Positions 41,833-51,849 of a stretch of DNA of 64,000 bases are shown here, piece after piece. How positions within the stretch are numbered: the first letter of the stretch is position 1; the number at the start of each line of letters is the position of its first letter. Source of the stretch: Spongiibacter thalassae (GTDB taxonomy: Bacteria; Pseudomonadota; Gammaproteobacteria; Pseudomonadales; Spongiibacteraceae); NCBI RefSeq assembly GCF_012272835.1, contig NZ_JAAWWK010000002.1:463451-527450 (forward strand), in the 5' to 3' direction. The translations under genes were made by a program, and so were the position numbers. Under the pieces are notes generated by a model that saw nothing but the letters and a program-made list of their open reading frames with translations, did no database searches and had not been told where the DNA came from.

Positions 41833-43299
41833 ATGTCCCGATTTTACGTAGTGCTCGACGAGCAAAAGGACTGGTCTCCCTACTACCCGAGCCAGGATGT
41901 TGTCAGTTTCGATGAATACCTGGAAACCGCCGGTCGCGACGGGGGAGAGCGGGTGCGGGTAGTGAATCTGTGTCGATCCTATCGCTATTTGGGAACCGGC
42001 TATTACTGCTCGCTGCTGGCCGAGGCCCGGGGCCACAATGTGATTCCCTCGGTGAAAACCCTGAGTGAGATGGAGCGTAAAACCCTGTCTGCGATACAGT
42101 GGCAGGGGGTCGCCCCTGAATTGAAAAAACTGCACGATGGGGAGGCCGGGGAGCAGCGGCGTCTGATGTGCTGGTTTGGCGAGTGCCTCGACAGTCAGTA
42201 CGCGGCCTTCTGCAAGGCGATTTTCGAGTATTTCCCCTGCCCGCTGATTGAGCTTACTCTGGAGTTCAAGGACGGCTGGCACATAAAGAAATTGCAGGCT
42301 GTCGGCTTGAAGGCGCTGAAAACTGCCGAGGAGCAGGAAGCCTTCGCCAGTCGTTTTGAGTCCTTCAGCAGTAAAATGTGGCGCAAGCCTCCGGCGCGGA
42401 AAAGCTTTCGCTACGACCTGGCGATATTGACAGACCCCAAGGAAAAGCTGCCCCCCAGCGACGGTGTCGCGCTGCGCAAGTTCATTAAAGCGGCTGCCCA
42501 GCTGGGAATCTCCGCCGAGTTGATCACCAGAAAGGACTACGGTCGGTTGGCGGAATATGACGGGCTGTTTATCCGCGAAACGACGTCGGTGGATCACCAC
42601 ACCTACCGCTTCGCTAAAAAGGCGGAATCAGAGGGGCTGGTGGTAATGGATGACTCCCAGTCGATTCTGCGTTGTACCAATAAAATCTATCTGGCGGATC
42701 TGCTGCGCAGCAATAAGGTGCCGGTGCCCCGCACCGAGTTTCTGCGGCGCAACAAGGCCGGAGAGCTGGAGCGCCTGGTGGAAAGCCTGGGACTGCCAAT
42801 GGTGTTGAAGGTGCCCGACGGCGCGTTTTCAAAGGGCGTGGTCAAGGTGGAAACCTGGGAGGAGCTTCAGGCAGAAAGCGAGCGACTGCTGGAAAAGTCC
42901 GCGCTGTTGCTGGCCCAGGAGTTTATGTATACCGATTACGATTGGCGCATCGGGGTGATTGATGGCAAGCCCCTGTACGCCTGCCGTTATTATATGGTTC
43001 ACAACCACTGGCAGATCTACAAGCACGGCAGCAGTCGCAGCCAGTCAGGGGGCTTTGATACGATGCCCACCTACGAGGCACCGAAGAAGGTACTCGAGGC
43101 AGCCGTCAAGGCCTGCAAACTGATCGGCAACGGTTTCTATGGTGTTGATCTTAAGCAAAAGGGCGGTCAGGTTGTGGTGATAGAGGTGAACGACAACCCG
43201 AGCATCGACTCCGGTGTGGAAGACAAATTTATGGGCGATGGTCTGTATAAAGCGGTGATGGAGGTGTTTCTCCAGCGCATGGAGACCCGAGGGCGCTAG
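41833..43299 (+). CDS. RimK-like ATP-grasp ligase with N-terminal RLAN domain
   Basis: The 488-residue protein is longer than RimK. Residues 1-about 200 match the RimK-like ATP-grasp N-terminal (RLAN) domain (MSRFYVVLDEQKDW, NLCRSYRYLGTGYYCSLLAEARGHNVIPS). The rest is an ATP-grasp fold with the ATP-binding VLKVPDGAFSKGVVKV and the metal-binding end VVIEVNDNPSIDSGVEDK. It would join an amino acid or amine to a peptide carboxylate with ATP. Its neighbours (GNAT-C39 peptidase, DUF1704 carboxypeptidase) form a conserved set whose substrate is unknown. The start follows TGAGGAATCA. A perfect hairpin lies just after the stop. Confidence 0.88.
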   Translation: MSRFYVVLDEQKDWSPYYPSQDVVSFDEYLETAGRDGGERVRVVNLCRSYRYLGTGYYCSLLAEARGHNVIPSVKTLSEMERKTLSAIQWQGVAPELKKLHDGEAGEQRRLMCWFGECLDSQYAAFCKAIFEYFPCPLIELTLEFKDGWHIKKLQAVGLKALKTAEEQEAFASRFESFSSKMWRKPPARKSFRYDLAILTDPKEKLPPSDGVALRKFIKAAAQLGISAELITRKDYGRLAEYDGLFIRETTSVDHHTYRFAKKAESEGLVVMDDSQSILRCTNKIYLADLLRSNKVPVPRTEFLRRNKAGELERLVESLGLPMVLKVPDGAFSKGVVKVETWEELQAESERLLEKSALLLAQEFMYTDYDWRIGVIDGKPLYACRYYMVHNHWQIYKHGSSRSQSGGFDTMPTYEAPKKVLEAAVKACKLIGNGFYGVDLKQKGGQVVVIEVNDNPSIDSGVEDKFMGDGLYKAVMEVFLQRMETRGR

Positions 43300-43315
43300 T
43301 ACTTGCCGTGAGTTC

Positions 43316-43341
43316 CGGCTTTGCCTGCTGAGGCAAAGCCG
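43316..43341 (+). terminator. Hairpin after the RimK-like gene
   Basis: CGGCTTTGCCT and AGGCAAAGCCG form a perfect 11-base stem with a GCTG loop, 16 bases past the stop. It has no clear T-run, so it could be a terminator or an mRNA-stabilising end. Confidence 0.6.
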
Positions 43342-43455
43342 CTACAATTCCACCCATCATTACGTTGACCCCTCTCTGCTGCTATTGATCGGTCATCGCC
43401 AGCCGATGGCGCTACGCTTATTGGCACTTTCATTTCCGGTAATATCGAGGGCCCG

Positions 43456-44157
43456 ATGTCCGCCAGCATAATCGCCATTCTTGGCATGGGTCTTTCCCTG
43501 GGATTTGTTCACGCGCTTGATGCTGACCACGTTATGGCGGTGTCTGCGCTGAGCAGCGCGCGGCGCAATTCCCGTCATATCTTCCTGCGCAGTTTGCGTT
43601 ACTGCGGCTTCTGGGCATTGGGCCATGGCGCGGTACTGATGGTCGCCGCCCTGTTGTTGTTTGGTCTGGGATTGGGGTTGCCAGTTGGCCTTCAGCGCTT
43701 TGCTGAGCAATCGGTAGGACTTGTGTTGATCGCGATCGGCCTGCTGTTACTGCGCCAATTGCGTCAGGAGCAATTATCGCTGCACCGCCACAACCACGGT
43801 GATGTCGAGCACACCCATTTGGTCGATCACCGCCGCCAGGCTGCTCACGCCAGCCTTCCCGGTGACTCCCGAGCGCATTTTCCGGCGCTGGTGGGGGTGT
43901 TGCACGGTTTGGCCGGCAGCGCACCGGCGTTGGCGTTGGTGCCGGTGGCCAGCGGCATGGGCGGCGGGTGGGCGGTGGCCTATGTCGCGGTGTTCTCCCT
44001 GTCGGTGCTGCTGGGAATGTTGGCGGTGGGCGCTGGACTGGGTGGTCTGCAGCGTTTTCTGGCTAACCGCGGCACACGACTGCTATTGTGGTTTCGCCGG
44101 TTTCTGGCCCTGTCGACTGTGGGTTTTGGCGCGTACTGGTTCGCCCAAGCGCTGTGA
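43456..44157 (+). CDS. Nickel/cobalt transporter (NiCoT/NicO-like)
   Basis: The 233-residue membrane protein has about six helices. It carries the metal-binding signature HALDADH (residues 19-25), the HX4DH motif of NiCoT-type permeases. A His-rich cytoplasmic loop (LHRHNHGDVEHTHLVDHRRQAAH) and a second HGLAGSAPA motif that mirrors the first half are also visible. It probably moves cobalt, given that cobK follows by 67 bases on the same strand. Direction of transport is not certain because some relatives are exporters. I searched the 156-base upstream gap for a cobalamin riboswitch and saw none. Confidence 0.8.
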   Translation: MSASIIAILGMGLSLGFVHALDADHVMAVSALSSARRNSRHIFLRSLRYCGFWALGHGAVLMVAALLLFGLGLGLPVGLQRFAEQSVGLVLIAIGLLLLRQLRQEQLSLHRHNHGDVEHTHLVDHRRQAAHASLPGDSRAHFPALVGVLHGLAGSAPALALVPVASGMGGGWAVAYVAVFSLSVLLGMLAVGAGLGGLQRFLANRGTRLLLWFRRFLALSTVGFGAYWFAQAL

Positions 44158-44224
44158 GGGGCAGGTCGCGGCTCATGGCCAACTGCCTCGCAAAGATGTG
44201 TGTTGAATCGTTCAGGATCTGGCT

Positions 44225-45013
44225 ATGGGCGGCGATAAGTCGATAAGAGTTCTGGTACTTGGCGGCACCTCGGAAGGGAGGGAGATCGCCCGTCGTTTGT
44301 CGATGGCAGGGCTGTCGGTCACCTACAGTATGGCCGGCCTGGTCAGGCAGGCTAAATTGGGTTGTGAGCAGCTCACCGGCGGGTTTTCGCGCTACGGCGG
44401 CGTCGGCAGCTGGCTGGAGGCCGAGGATGTCGACGCGGTCGTCGATGCCACTCATCCCTATGCGCAGCGTATGAGTGAGGCTGCGGCGCGGGAGTGCCTG
44501 CGTCTGGGAATTCCCTGCGTGCGTTTTGATCGCCCGCCATGGCAGCCAACCGATGATGACGAGTGGATCGGATTTAACGACTATGCCGATTTGCAGCGCA
44601 AGATTAACCATCGATTCCCAGAGGGCGACGCACGGTTATTCTTCAGTGTTGGACAGATGCAATACCCGCAATTAAAGACCTTTGATGCGTCCTTTATGCT
44701 GGTCAGGTCGGCGGTGCCGGTGCAGAATTTGCCGCCGCGGTGTGAGTATGTCCTCGGTGTCGGTCCCTTTGACGTGGGTGATGAAGTCTTCCTGCTAGCG
44801 GACTATCGTATCAACGGGCTGGTATGTCGCAATACCGGTGGCCGCGCCCTGGAGGCAAAGTATCTGGCGGCCCGCCACCTCGGTGTGCCGGTATTTATGC
44901 AGAACCGGCCGCAGTTTGATGCCAGCGACGCGGTGACTCAGCGCTTTCAGCAGGTCGATGATTTACTGCTGACGGTATTGCAACGCTTCGACCAATCCGG
45001 CCATCATCAATAG
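44225..45013 (+). CDS. cobK: Cobalt-precorrin-6A (precorrin-6X) reductase
   Basis: The 262-residue protein has the CobK/CbiJ pattern: VLVLGGTSEGREIARRL at the N-terminus, VVDATHPYAQRMSEAAARECLRLGIPCVRFDRP in the middle and GLVCRNTGGRALEAKYLAARHLGVPVFMQNRP near the end. It reduces the corrin ring with NADPH during cobalamin synthesis. No other cob genes are in the window, so it may act with genes elsewhere. The preceding NiCoT-type transporter points to cobalt supply. Its 3' end overlaps the convergent acyl-CoA dehydrogenase gene by seven bases. Confidence 0.93.
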   Translation: MGGDKSIRVLVLGGTSEGREIARRLSMAGLSVTYSMAGLVRQAKLGCEQLTGGFSRYGGVGSWLEAEDVDAVVDATHPYAQRMSEAAARECLRLGIPCVRFDRPPWQPTDDDEWIGFNDYADLQRKINHRFPEGDARLFFSVGQMQYPQLKTFDASFMLVRSAVPVQNLPPRCEYVLGVGPFDVGDEVFLLADYRINGLVCRNTGGRALEAKYLAARHLGVPVFMQNRPQFDASDAVTQRFQQVDDLLLTVLQRFDQSGHHQ

Positions 45014-46146
45014 CCGCACAGTGTGGCATAGCGGTCGCGGTGGAAGCCGGAGCTGCCCAGCTGCTGAGTAGCCATACGCGATCGCTTCAGAAACAGGCCG
45101 ATGTCCAGCTCGTCGGTAACGCCGATGCCGCCGTGCATTTGCACCGCTTCGCTGGTAACCAGCTCAAAAACATCGTTGCAAAGGGCTTTGGCGAGGCTGG
45201 CCAGCTGGGGTAGGTCAGCGCGCTTTTCGTCGATGGCGGATAGCGCGTCGAGCACGACAGATTTGGTGAGCTGCAACTCGATGTACATCAGCGATGCGCG
45301 GTGTTGAAGTGCCTGGAAACTGCCGATTTTAACTCCGAATTGCTCCCGCTCCTTCAGGTAATCCACCGTGCGTTCAAAGCACTCCAGCGCACCGCCGAAC
45401 ATTTCTGCGCCGAGGCAGATTCGCGCGCAGTCCAGTGCCAGCTCCAGTGGCGGTGTGCCGCCGCGCAGGTCGCCAAGAAGGGCGGATGCGGGCAGACGGA
45501 TATCGTCGAAGCTTATACTTGCCGCCGCGCGGCTGTCGGCAAAGCAGCGGGGCTGTTTGGTCAGTCCAGCCTGGTCGCCGTCGACCAGTACCAGCGACAG
45601 GCCTTCTGCCTGGCCTGCCGAACCTGCGCTGCGGGCAACGACAATCAGTTTGTCGGCGGCGAAGCCGTCGGCGACAAAGCTCTTGGTGCCGCTCAGGACA
45701 AAGCCGTCGCCGTCGGCGACGAGGTTGGTGTTGCCCGGGTAGGGATCGTGGTGGTGGCCTTCTTCCAGTGCCACCGCGACGGTTAATTCACCTGAGGCAA
45801 TGGCGGGGAGTAATTGTTCGCGCTGTTGTGCCGACCCGGCTTGCAATATCAGTGTGGCACCCATTACCACGCTGCTCAGCAGCGGGCTGGGGGCGAGGGT
45901 GCGGCCCCCTTCCTCCAGAATGGCGCCCAGCCCCATATAACCGAAGTCCAGGCCGCCGTATTCCTCGGGCAATACGATACCCGCCCAGCCCAGCTCATTC
46001 ATTTTCTGCCAGTCTTCGTTCCGGTAGCCGACGGGGCATTTCCCGGCACGGAGTTGCCGCAGGACGTCGACCGGCATCTGTGTGCGGAAAAATTCCCGCG
46101 CGGTTTCTTTCAAATATCGTTGTTCTTCGTTCAGTACCAGGGCCAT
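45007..46146 (-). CDS. Acyl-CoA dehydrogenase, small subunit type
   Basis: The 379-residue flavoprotein has the acyl-CoA dehydrogenase N-terminal helices, a middle beta domain (GFVLSGTKSFVADGFAADKLIVVAR) and the C-terminal helical bundle. It contains the diagnostic AVQMHGGIGVTDELDIGLFLKR. It lacks an obvious catalytic Glu in the usual place, as is common in one partner of heteromeric enzymes. The next gene upstream encodes a second, complete-looking dehydrogenase with 31 bases between them, so an alpha2beta2 enzyme is likely, as for steroid and side-chain CoA esters in actinobacteria. Substrate is unknown. Confidence 0.9.
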   Translation of the reverse strand: MALVLNEEQRYLKETAREFFRTQMPVDVLRQLRAGKCPVGYRNEDWQKMNELGWAGIVLPEEYGGLDFGYMGLGAILEEGGRTLAPSPLLSSVVMGATLILQAGSAQQREQLLPAIASGELTVAVALEEGHHHDPYPGNTNLVADGDGFVLSGTKSFVADGFAADKLIVVARSAGSAGQAEGLSLVLVDGDQAGLTKQPRCFADSRAAASISFDDIRLPASALLGDLRGGTPPLELALDCARICLGAEMFGGALECFERTVDYLKEREQFGVKIGSFQALQHRASLMYIELQLTKSVVLDALSAIDEKRADLPQLASLAKALCNDVFELVTSEAVQMHGGIGVTDELDIGLFLKRSRMATQQLGSSGFHRDRYATLCGY

Positions 46147-46177
46147 GAATGTGTTCTCTTGTTAGCGGCGCGCTCGA

Positions 46178-47377
46178 CTATTGTTGGGGCAGGCCAAGCA
46201 CTCGCTTGGCGATAATATTCAGTTGCACTTCGGAGCTGCCGCCGGCAATTGACAGCGCTTTGCTGAACAGCCAGCCCCGGGTGGTGAGGAGTTCATCGCT
46301 GTTGAAACCGTCGCCCTCCCAGCCAAGCCCCTGAAAGCCGAGCAGGGCGACCAGCAGTTCGTCCTTGCGTTTGCCTTCCTCGGTGCCGACGTATTTCATA
46401 ATCAGCGGCACATTGCTGTCGGTCTGACCGCTGATGCGTTCTTCAAAGGTGCGAAAGTGGGTGAGTCCCACCGCGCGGTAGGCCATCTCGTGGCGCACCA
46501 GTTGCTCGCGCAGAGCCGGGTCTCTCAGTTTTCCCGATGCGTCACAGCCCACGTAGTGCAGTGCAGCCTGTACCGGGCCGAAACTGGGCCCGGGGGTGTC
46601 GCCACCAATCTCGGCCATCAGTTTGCGCTCGTGGCGCAGCAAGGCCTTGGCCACTGACCAGCCCTGATTCAGTTCACCAATCAGATTCCGCTTGGGTACT
46701 TTTACATTGTCGAAAAAGGTCTGACAGAATTCCGACTCGCCGCTGATCAGCTCGATCGGCGAAGTGGTGATGCCGGGGTCGGCCATATCGATCAGCAGGA
46801 AGCTGATGCCCTCCTGCTTTTTGGCGTCGGGGTCAGTGCGTACGAGGCAGAATATCCAGTCGGACTTGTCGGCGTTGGTGGTCCATATTTTTGAGCCATT
46901 GACCAGAAAGTGGTCGCCGCAGTCTTCTGCGCGGGTACGCAGGCTGGCGAGGTCCGAGCCCGCTGAGGGTTCGGAGTAGCCCTGGCACCAGCGCACTTCG
47001 CCGCGGGCGATGCGGGGGATATGCTCGCGTTTCTGCTCCTCAGTGCCAAACTCCAGCACTGCTGGGCCAAGCATCCAAATGCCAATGTCGTAGAGCGGCG
47101 TGCGGCAGCCGAGCTGCTTCATTTCGTCCCGCAAAATCTTGCTCTGTTGTTCATTCAGGCCACCGCCGCCGAGTTCCGCAGGCCAGTCGGGCACTGTCCA
47201 GCCGCGATCGCGCATCCGCTCAAACCAGAGTTTGGCGTCCTCACTGGGGAACTGCATATTGCGCCCGGCCCAGACCTGCTCTTCACGGGTAATCGGCTGG
47301 CGCTGGGAGGGGGGGCAGTTATCGCTAAGCCATTGGCGAACGTCGAGGCGAAATTGGTCGAGGTCGAGATCGGCCAC
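46178..47377 (-). CDS. Acyl-CoA dehydrogenase, large partner
   Basis: I set the start at GTG 47377, six bases after AGGAG; the longer frame adds 28 unlikely residues. The 399-residue protein has the FAD/acyl-CoA signature GYSEPSAGSDLASLRTRAEDCGDHFLVNGSKIWTTNADKSD and a C-terminal ALSIAGGSSEVQLNIIAKRVLGLP, which contacts FAD in the dimer. It oxidises an acyl-CoA to an enoyl-CoA and passes electrons to electron-transfer flavoprotein. It is the first gene of a two-gene unit with the smaller dehydrogenase and is divergent from glpK. Confidence 0.93.
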   Translation of the reverse strand: MADLDLDQFRLDVRQWLSDNCPPSQRQPITREEQVWAGRNMQFPSEDAKLWFERMRDRGWTVPDWPAELGGGGLNEQQSKILRDEMKQLGCRTPLYDIGIWMLGPAVLEFGTEEQKREHIPRIARGEVRWCQGYSEPSAGSDLASLRTRAEDCGDHFLVNGSKIWTTNADKSDWIFCLVRTDPDAKKQEGISFLLIDMADPGITTSPIELISGESEFCQTFFDNVKVPKRNLIGELNQGWSVAKALLRHERKLMAEIGGDTPGPSFGPVQAALHYVGCDASGKLRDPALREQLVRHEMAYRAVGLTHFRTFEERISGQTDSNVPLIMKYVGTEEGKRKDELLVALLGFQGLGWEGDGFNSDELLTTRGWLFSKALSIAGGSSEVQLNIIAKRVLGLPQQ

Positions 47378-47590
47378 ATTGCTCTCCTGTGGGTGATATT
47401 GGATTGCGCAGTTAACAGCGCGTGAATACTCGCAGCATAGCGCGGGTAGTGGGGCAGACAAGGGCGAAACGCGTCCACGCCAGTGACAATTCGGGTCAGT
47501 GGCGGTTCAGAGGGCGTGTTGTGCTTGTTTCTCCCTGCTGCTCTGAGTAGTCTCAACGGAGTATTTCAGGCTTAGGGAGAGCGGGTGTCT

Positions 47591-49063
47591 ATGGGTGATT
47601 ACATACTGTCGGTGGATCAGGGTACAACAAGCAGTCGTGCCATTGTGTTTGATCGCGCCGGCCGAATTTGTGGCTCCGGCCAGCAGGAGTTTCAGCAGTT
47701 TTACCCCCGGGATGGCTGGGTGGAGCACGACCCGGAAGAAATCTGGGCGACCACCCTGGCAAGCTGTGAGGCGGCATTATCGGCGGCGTCGTTGAATGCT
47801 GGCGACATCGCCGGAATCGGCATTACCAATCAGCGGGAGACAACAATTGTCTGGGACCGGGCGACCGGCGAGGCTATTTACCCTGCGATTGTCTGGCAGG
47901 ATCGGCGCACCGCGAACTGGACAGCAGAACTCAAAGAGAAGGGGTTGGAGGCGACAGTCAGCAAACGCACCGGTCTGTTGCTCGACCCGTATTTCTCCGG
48001 GTCAAAACTGACCTGGATTCTGGACAATGTTGCCGGTGCGCGCCAGCGCGCGGAGGCGGGGGAGCTCGCCTTTGGCACCGTTGACAGCTATTTGCTCTGG
48101 CGGCTGACGGAAGGACGCAGCCACGCGACGGATGCAACTAACGCCTCCCGTACCCTGTTGTTTAATATTCATACCCAGCAGTGGGACGACGAACTGCTCA
48201 ACCTGTTCAATATTCCCCGCGCCCTGCTACCAGAGGTGAAGGACAGCGCCGATGACTTTGGCGTTTGCAGCCTGTTCGGTGCAGCGATACCGATTGCTTC
48301 GATGATTGGCGACCAGCAAGCGGCTACCGTGGGACAGGCCTGCTTTGAACCGGGAATGGCGAAGAGCACCTATGGCACGGGCTGTTTTGTGGTGTTGAAC
48401 ACCGGTGACAAGGCGCTTAACTCTCAGCATCGCCTGTTGACCACGGTAGCTTACCGCCTTGCTGGCAAGGTGACCTACGCACTGGAGGGCAGCATTTTTG
48501 TTGCCGGTGCGGCGGTGCAGTGGTTGCGCGACGGATTGCATTTAATTGGCTCGGCGGCGGAAACCCAGGCGCTGGCAGAAAGTGTGCCCAGTGCCAACGG
48601 GGTGTATTTGGTGCCGGCCTTTACCGGGCTGGGGGCACCCTATTGGGACCCGGATGCGCGGGGCGCGATTCTTGGTCTGACCCGCGACACCGGTATACCC
48701 CATATCGCCCGGGCCTGTCTGGAGTCGGTGTGCTACCAAACCCGCGACTTGCTGGAAGCGATGGCGGGTGACGGTGCAAGTATTGAAAATTTGCGGGTCG
48801 ACGGCGGCATGGTGGTAAATAATTGGTTGATGCAGCGCCTTGCCGATACCCTGGCCTGCCACTGTCAACGCCCTGAGATCACTGAAACGACGGCACTGGG
48901 GGCGGCTTATCTGGCTGGCTTGCAGTTAGGCTTGTACCGCTCGCTGGAGGAGATTGCATCCTTGTGGCAGCAGGAGCACAGTTTTGCACCAACGATGAGT
49001 GAAATGGATCGGGAAACCCGCTACCACGGCTGGTTGCGCGCGGTAGGCCGGGTGCGTAGCTAA
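47591..49063 (+). CDS. glpK: Glycerol kinase
   Basis: The 490-residue protein begins [21 protein letters not shown], with the phosphate-1 loop of the FGGY family. It contains [28 protein letters not shown], the C-terminal FGGY segment [18 protein letters not shown] and the adenosine motif [15 protein letters not shown]. It phosphorylates glycerol to glycerol-3-phosphate. I prefer the ATG at 47591, nine bases after GGAGAG, to the GTG at 47585. No glpF or glpD is adjacent. Its 3' end overlaps the convergent GGDEF/EAL gene by four bases. Confidence 0.97.
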   Translation: MGDYILSVDQGTTSSRAIVFDRAGRICGSGQQEFQQFYPRDGWVEHDPEEIWATTLASCEAALSAASLNAGDIAGIGITNQRETTIVWDRATGEAIYPAIVWQDRRTANWTAELKEKGLEATVSKRTGLLLDPYFSGSKLTWILDNVAGARQRAEAGELAFGTVDSYLLWRLTEGRSHATDATNASRTLLFNIHTQQWDDELLNLFNIPRALLPEVKDSADDFGVCSLFGAAIPIASMIGDQQAATVGQACFEPGMAKSTYGTGCFVVLNTGDKALNSQHRLLTTVAYRLAGKVTYALEGSIFVAGAAVQWLRDGLHLIGSAAETQALAESVPSANGVYLVPAFTGLGAPYWDPDARGAILGLTRDTGIPHIARACLESVCYQTRDLLEAMAGDGASIENLRVDGGMVVNNWLMQRLADTLACHCQRPEITETTALGAAYLAGLQLGLYRSLEEIASLWQQEHSFAPTMSEMDRETRYHGWLRAVGRVRS

Positions 49064-51849
49064 ATTTTCAGCGCCAGGTTCAGCGCATCAATCGGTACAG
49101 GGCGACTGAGGTAGTAGCCCTGTACGTAGTCCACCCGCATGGCTTTCAGCATGTCCAGAGCCTCTTTTGTCTCGACGCCTTCGGCGATGATTTTTTTGCC
49201 GAGGGAGTGACCCATTTCTATCATCGAGCGGACCAGTGCCTGGTCGTTTTCCCGCTCGTGGATAAAGCGGATAAAGGCCTGATCTATTTTGATGTAGTCC
49301 ACCGGGAGTTCGCGGACATACTCAAAGGAGGTGAAGCCGATACCGAAGTCGTCGAGGGCGATGCGCGAACCTACATTTTTAAATTGTCCCAATAATTTTT
49401 CCGCGTTGTCGATGTTTTCCAGTGCGTCGGTTTCCACCAGTTCGAAGATCAGTCGCTCGGGGTCGGCCTCGGTGTGTTTCACAATCTCTGCGAGGCGTTT
49501 GGCAAAGTCGGGCTGTTCAAGGGTGGGGGCGGTGATATTAATACTCAGACCAACGTCGATACCTTGCTTGCGCCACAGGCTCTGCTGCTGCATGGCTTTT
49601 TCCAGCACGATAAAATCCAGACGTGGCATAAGGTTCGCCTCGGCGGCGATACCCAGAAATTCCCCAGGTGGGACAAAGTTGCCGTTGGCATCGAGCATGC
49701 GTACCAGGCACTCACAGTGACTGACGCGTTCTTCTTCGAGGCTGTAGATCGGTTGGAAGAACAGCACCAGGCGATTATTGTCCAGTGCCTGGGCCAGGGC
49801 CTCTTTCATCTGGTATTTTTCCTGGCGGCTGTCCCGGGTGTCGGTGTCTTCCGCGTGGTAAACGTGTCCTTTGGCCTTGTTTTTCACTCGCCGCATGGTC
49901 GAGGTGCTATTGGCGAGCATGTCGCCGACGCTGGTGAAGTTGTCGTCGTACTCGTCGATCACAATCGTCACCGAGGTATTTTCGCTGTACTGTTCGTCGT
50001 CAATACTGATTCGAGTCAGGCTGGGAAGCACCGTGTCGAGATGGCTGATCGCGTTATTGTCCCGGACCAGTATCACGCAAAACTCGCCGGAGCCGGTGCG
50101 GGCAATCAGGGCAGCATCGGAAAGTTCGGCTTCGAGGCGCGAGGCAAACTGCTTGAGGAGTTTGTCGCCGCTGTCAAAACCGAAGCGGTCGTTGAACTCG
50201 GCGAAGTTGTCGATATCCAGCAATATCAGGTCAATGCGATGGCCGAGGGCAAGGCTGGTCAGGAGTCGTTCCGCCTCGTCGATAAACGTGGCGCGGTTGT
50301 AGAGGCCCGTGACGCGGTCGTGGGCACCCAGCCAGCGCAGGCTTTCCTCGGCGCGGCGGTGTTCAGTAATGTCGATGCCCAGTGAAAGAATTTGGCGCTG
50401 ATTCTGTAAGTGAATAGTGGTGTGAATCCACAGAAAGTCGTAGCTTTTGCCATCGGCGGCGAAAAATGGCATTTCGTTTTGCTGGCGACGGCCGGGGAGA
50501 CGGTGGAGGCTGGCCGTGGCTTCAGAGAGTGAAATATCGCGACGGGGATCGTGTACCCAGTGGTTGATATTGGCCCCGGGGTCAATGGTTGTGCCCAAGC
50601 CACTGAGTGCCCTGCCCATCGCGTTAAGGTTTTGGATGTTGCCTTCGCTGTCGTGAATAACAATGACCATGGGTGAGGTGTCGAGGAGCATATCGTTAAA
50701 GTTGTTTGCCTCCGTGAGCGCCGAAATCTTGCTTTGCAATGCACTACGGTGTTCTTCTACGCTGCTTGCCATCTCTTTCAACGCGCGGTTTACATCGAGG
50801 AGTACATCGCGCAGAACGTCTATTTCGTCGCGTAGAAAACGATTGGTCGCGACCGACTCTATCCCTTCCTGCGCCCGCTGGAATTCGTTTTTTGCCAACA
50901 TGGGTAACAAATCCGTCAGTGCCACGAGGCGGCTCAGGGGCGGTCTGAGTATCACCACAATTATCAGAATCAGCACAAGGGATGACAGTACGGCGGCAGC
51001 GACGATATCCCTGATGGTTGCGCTGACAATGGCGGTTATATTGGATTCGTCGCTGATTAGCGCAATATGCAGACCGCTATTGTCTTTCAATGGAAAAAAA
51101 TGCGCGCCGTAGTAGCCGCCTGAAGCCGGGCCAAAATATTGCTCATCGTCGGTATATTTCAGGTGCGCATTTGCAGTAATTTCGGTGAGAATGGGAACAA
51201 TGGACTGCTTGTGACTCGCCAGGTACACCTTCCCTGTGTCCGGGGCAAACAGTGCAATATCGGTGTGAGTAAAATTATAGAAATCCTGTAGTATGCCCGC
51301 CGCATTGCGATTGATATTGATAATAAGTTCACGACCGTCGTCACTGATAATTGGGATGAAAACACTTTCAGCGCATTCGTCGTTATTGCAGGTGATAGAG
51401 GCCTGTGGTCGTTGTGTGCTGGCGATATTGCGCAATGCCTTGGCGGTATGAGTGAGACTGGGCTGCATGGTCACACCGTCCAGTGCTGCGCTGGCCAGTA
51501 CTCTTCCTGTCGTGTCGAAAAAGGTGACCGAATCGATACCTGACAGCAAACTGGGGGCGCGGATCTCGTTGCGCTCCAGTTCAGTGCCGCTCGGCAATCG
51601 ATAGTGAGCGGCGCTGCGAAATAGCTCTTCGTGGGAGCGATTGGTAAGGTTGTCAAACACCTCCCGCAAAAACAGCATATTTTCCAGTACTGCCTGTCGG
51701 TGGCTGTCCATGGTTTTCAAGTAGCCCAGGTAGCCGCGGCCCGACATAATCACGATCAGTGCGACAAAAATAATGGCACTGAGTTTTTGCAGCAGGCTGT
51801 GACGCCCGACAATGGTTGCGATGGCAGCCTTGTCAGTAGAGGCGCGCAC
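49060..51849 (-). CDS. Membrane GGDEF/EAL regulator with extracytoplasmic sensor and PAS domain
   Basis: The 929-residue protein starts at a GTG that overlaps the porin stop (TAGTG). It has two membrane helices (about 22-45 and 283-306) around a dCache-like sensor domain, then a HAMP-like segment and a PAS domain (about 395-505). The GGDEF domain has the signature degenerated to GSGEF, so cyclase activity is doubtful. The EAL domain has the signature ECL but keeps [23 protein letters not shown] and AEGVET, so phosphodiesterase activity is likely. It probably lowers c-di-GMP in response to a periplasmic cue. The overlap with the porin and the PstS-like gene suggests that those proteins supply the cue. 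Confidence 0.88.
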   Translation of the reverse strand: MRASTDKAAIATIVGRHSLLQKLSAIIFVALIVIMSGRGYLGYLKTMDSHRQAVLENMLFLREVFDNLTNRSHEELFRSAAHYRLPSGTELERNEIRAPSLLSGIDSVTFFDTTGRVLASAALDGVTMQPSLTHTAKALRNIASTQRPQASITCNNDECAESVFIPIISDDGRELIININRNAAGILQDFYNFTHTDIALFAPDTGKVYLASHKQSIVPILTEITANAHLKYTDDEQYFGPASGGYYGAHFFPLKDNSGLHIALISDESNITAIVSATIRDIVAAAVLSSLVLILIIVVILRPPLSRLVALTDLLPMLAKNEFQRAQEGIESVATNRFLRDEIDVLRDVLLDVNRALKEMASSVEEHRSALQSKISALTEANNFNDMLLDTSPMVIVIHDSEGNIQNLNAMGRALSGLGTTIDPGANINHWVHDPRRDISLSEATASLHRLPGRRQQNEMPFFAADGKSYDFLWIHTTIHLQNQRQILSLGIDITEHRRAEESLRWLGAHDRVTGLYNRATFIDEAERLLTSLALGHRIDLILLDIDNFAEFNDRFGFDSGDKLLKQFASRLEAELSDAALIARTGSGEFCVILVRDNNAISHLDTVLPSLTRISIDDEQYSENTSVTIVIDEYDDNFTSVGDMLANSTSTMRRVKNKAKGHVYHAEDTDTRDSRQEKYQMKEALAQALDNNRLVLFFQPIYSLEEERVSHCECLVRMLDANGNFVPPGEFLGIAAEANLMPRLDFIVLEKAMQQQSLWRKQGIDVGLSINITAPTLEQPDFAKRLAEIVKHTEADPERLIFELVETDALENIDNAEKLLGQFKNVGSRIALDDFGIGFTSFEYVRELPVDYIKIDQAFIRFIHERENDQALVRSMIEMGHSLGKKIIAEGVETKEALDMLKAMRVDYVQGYYLSRPVPIDALNLALKI

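Noticed and set aside
43300-43455. Possible cobalamin riboswitch before the NiCoT gene
   Set aside because: No B12 box (GCCACTG-like) or matching stem pattern could be seen; only the terminator-like hairpin at 43316-43341.
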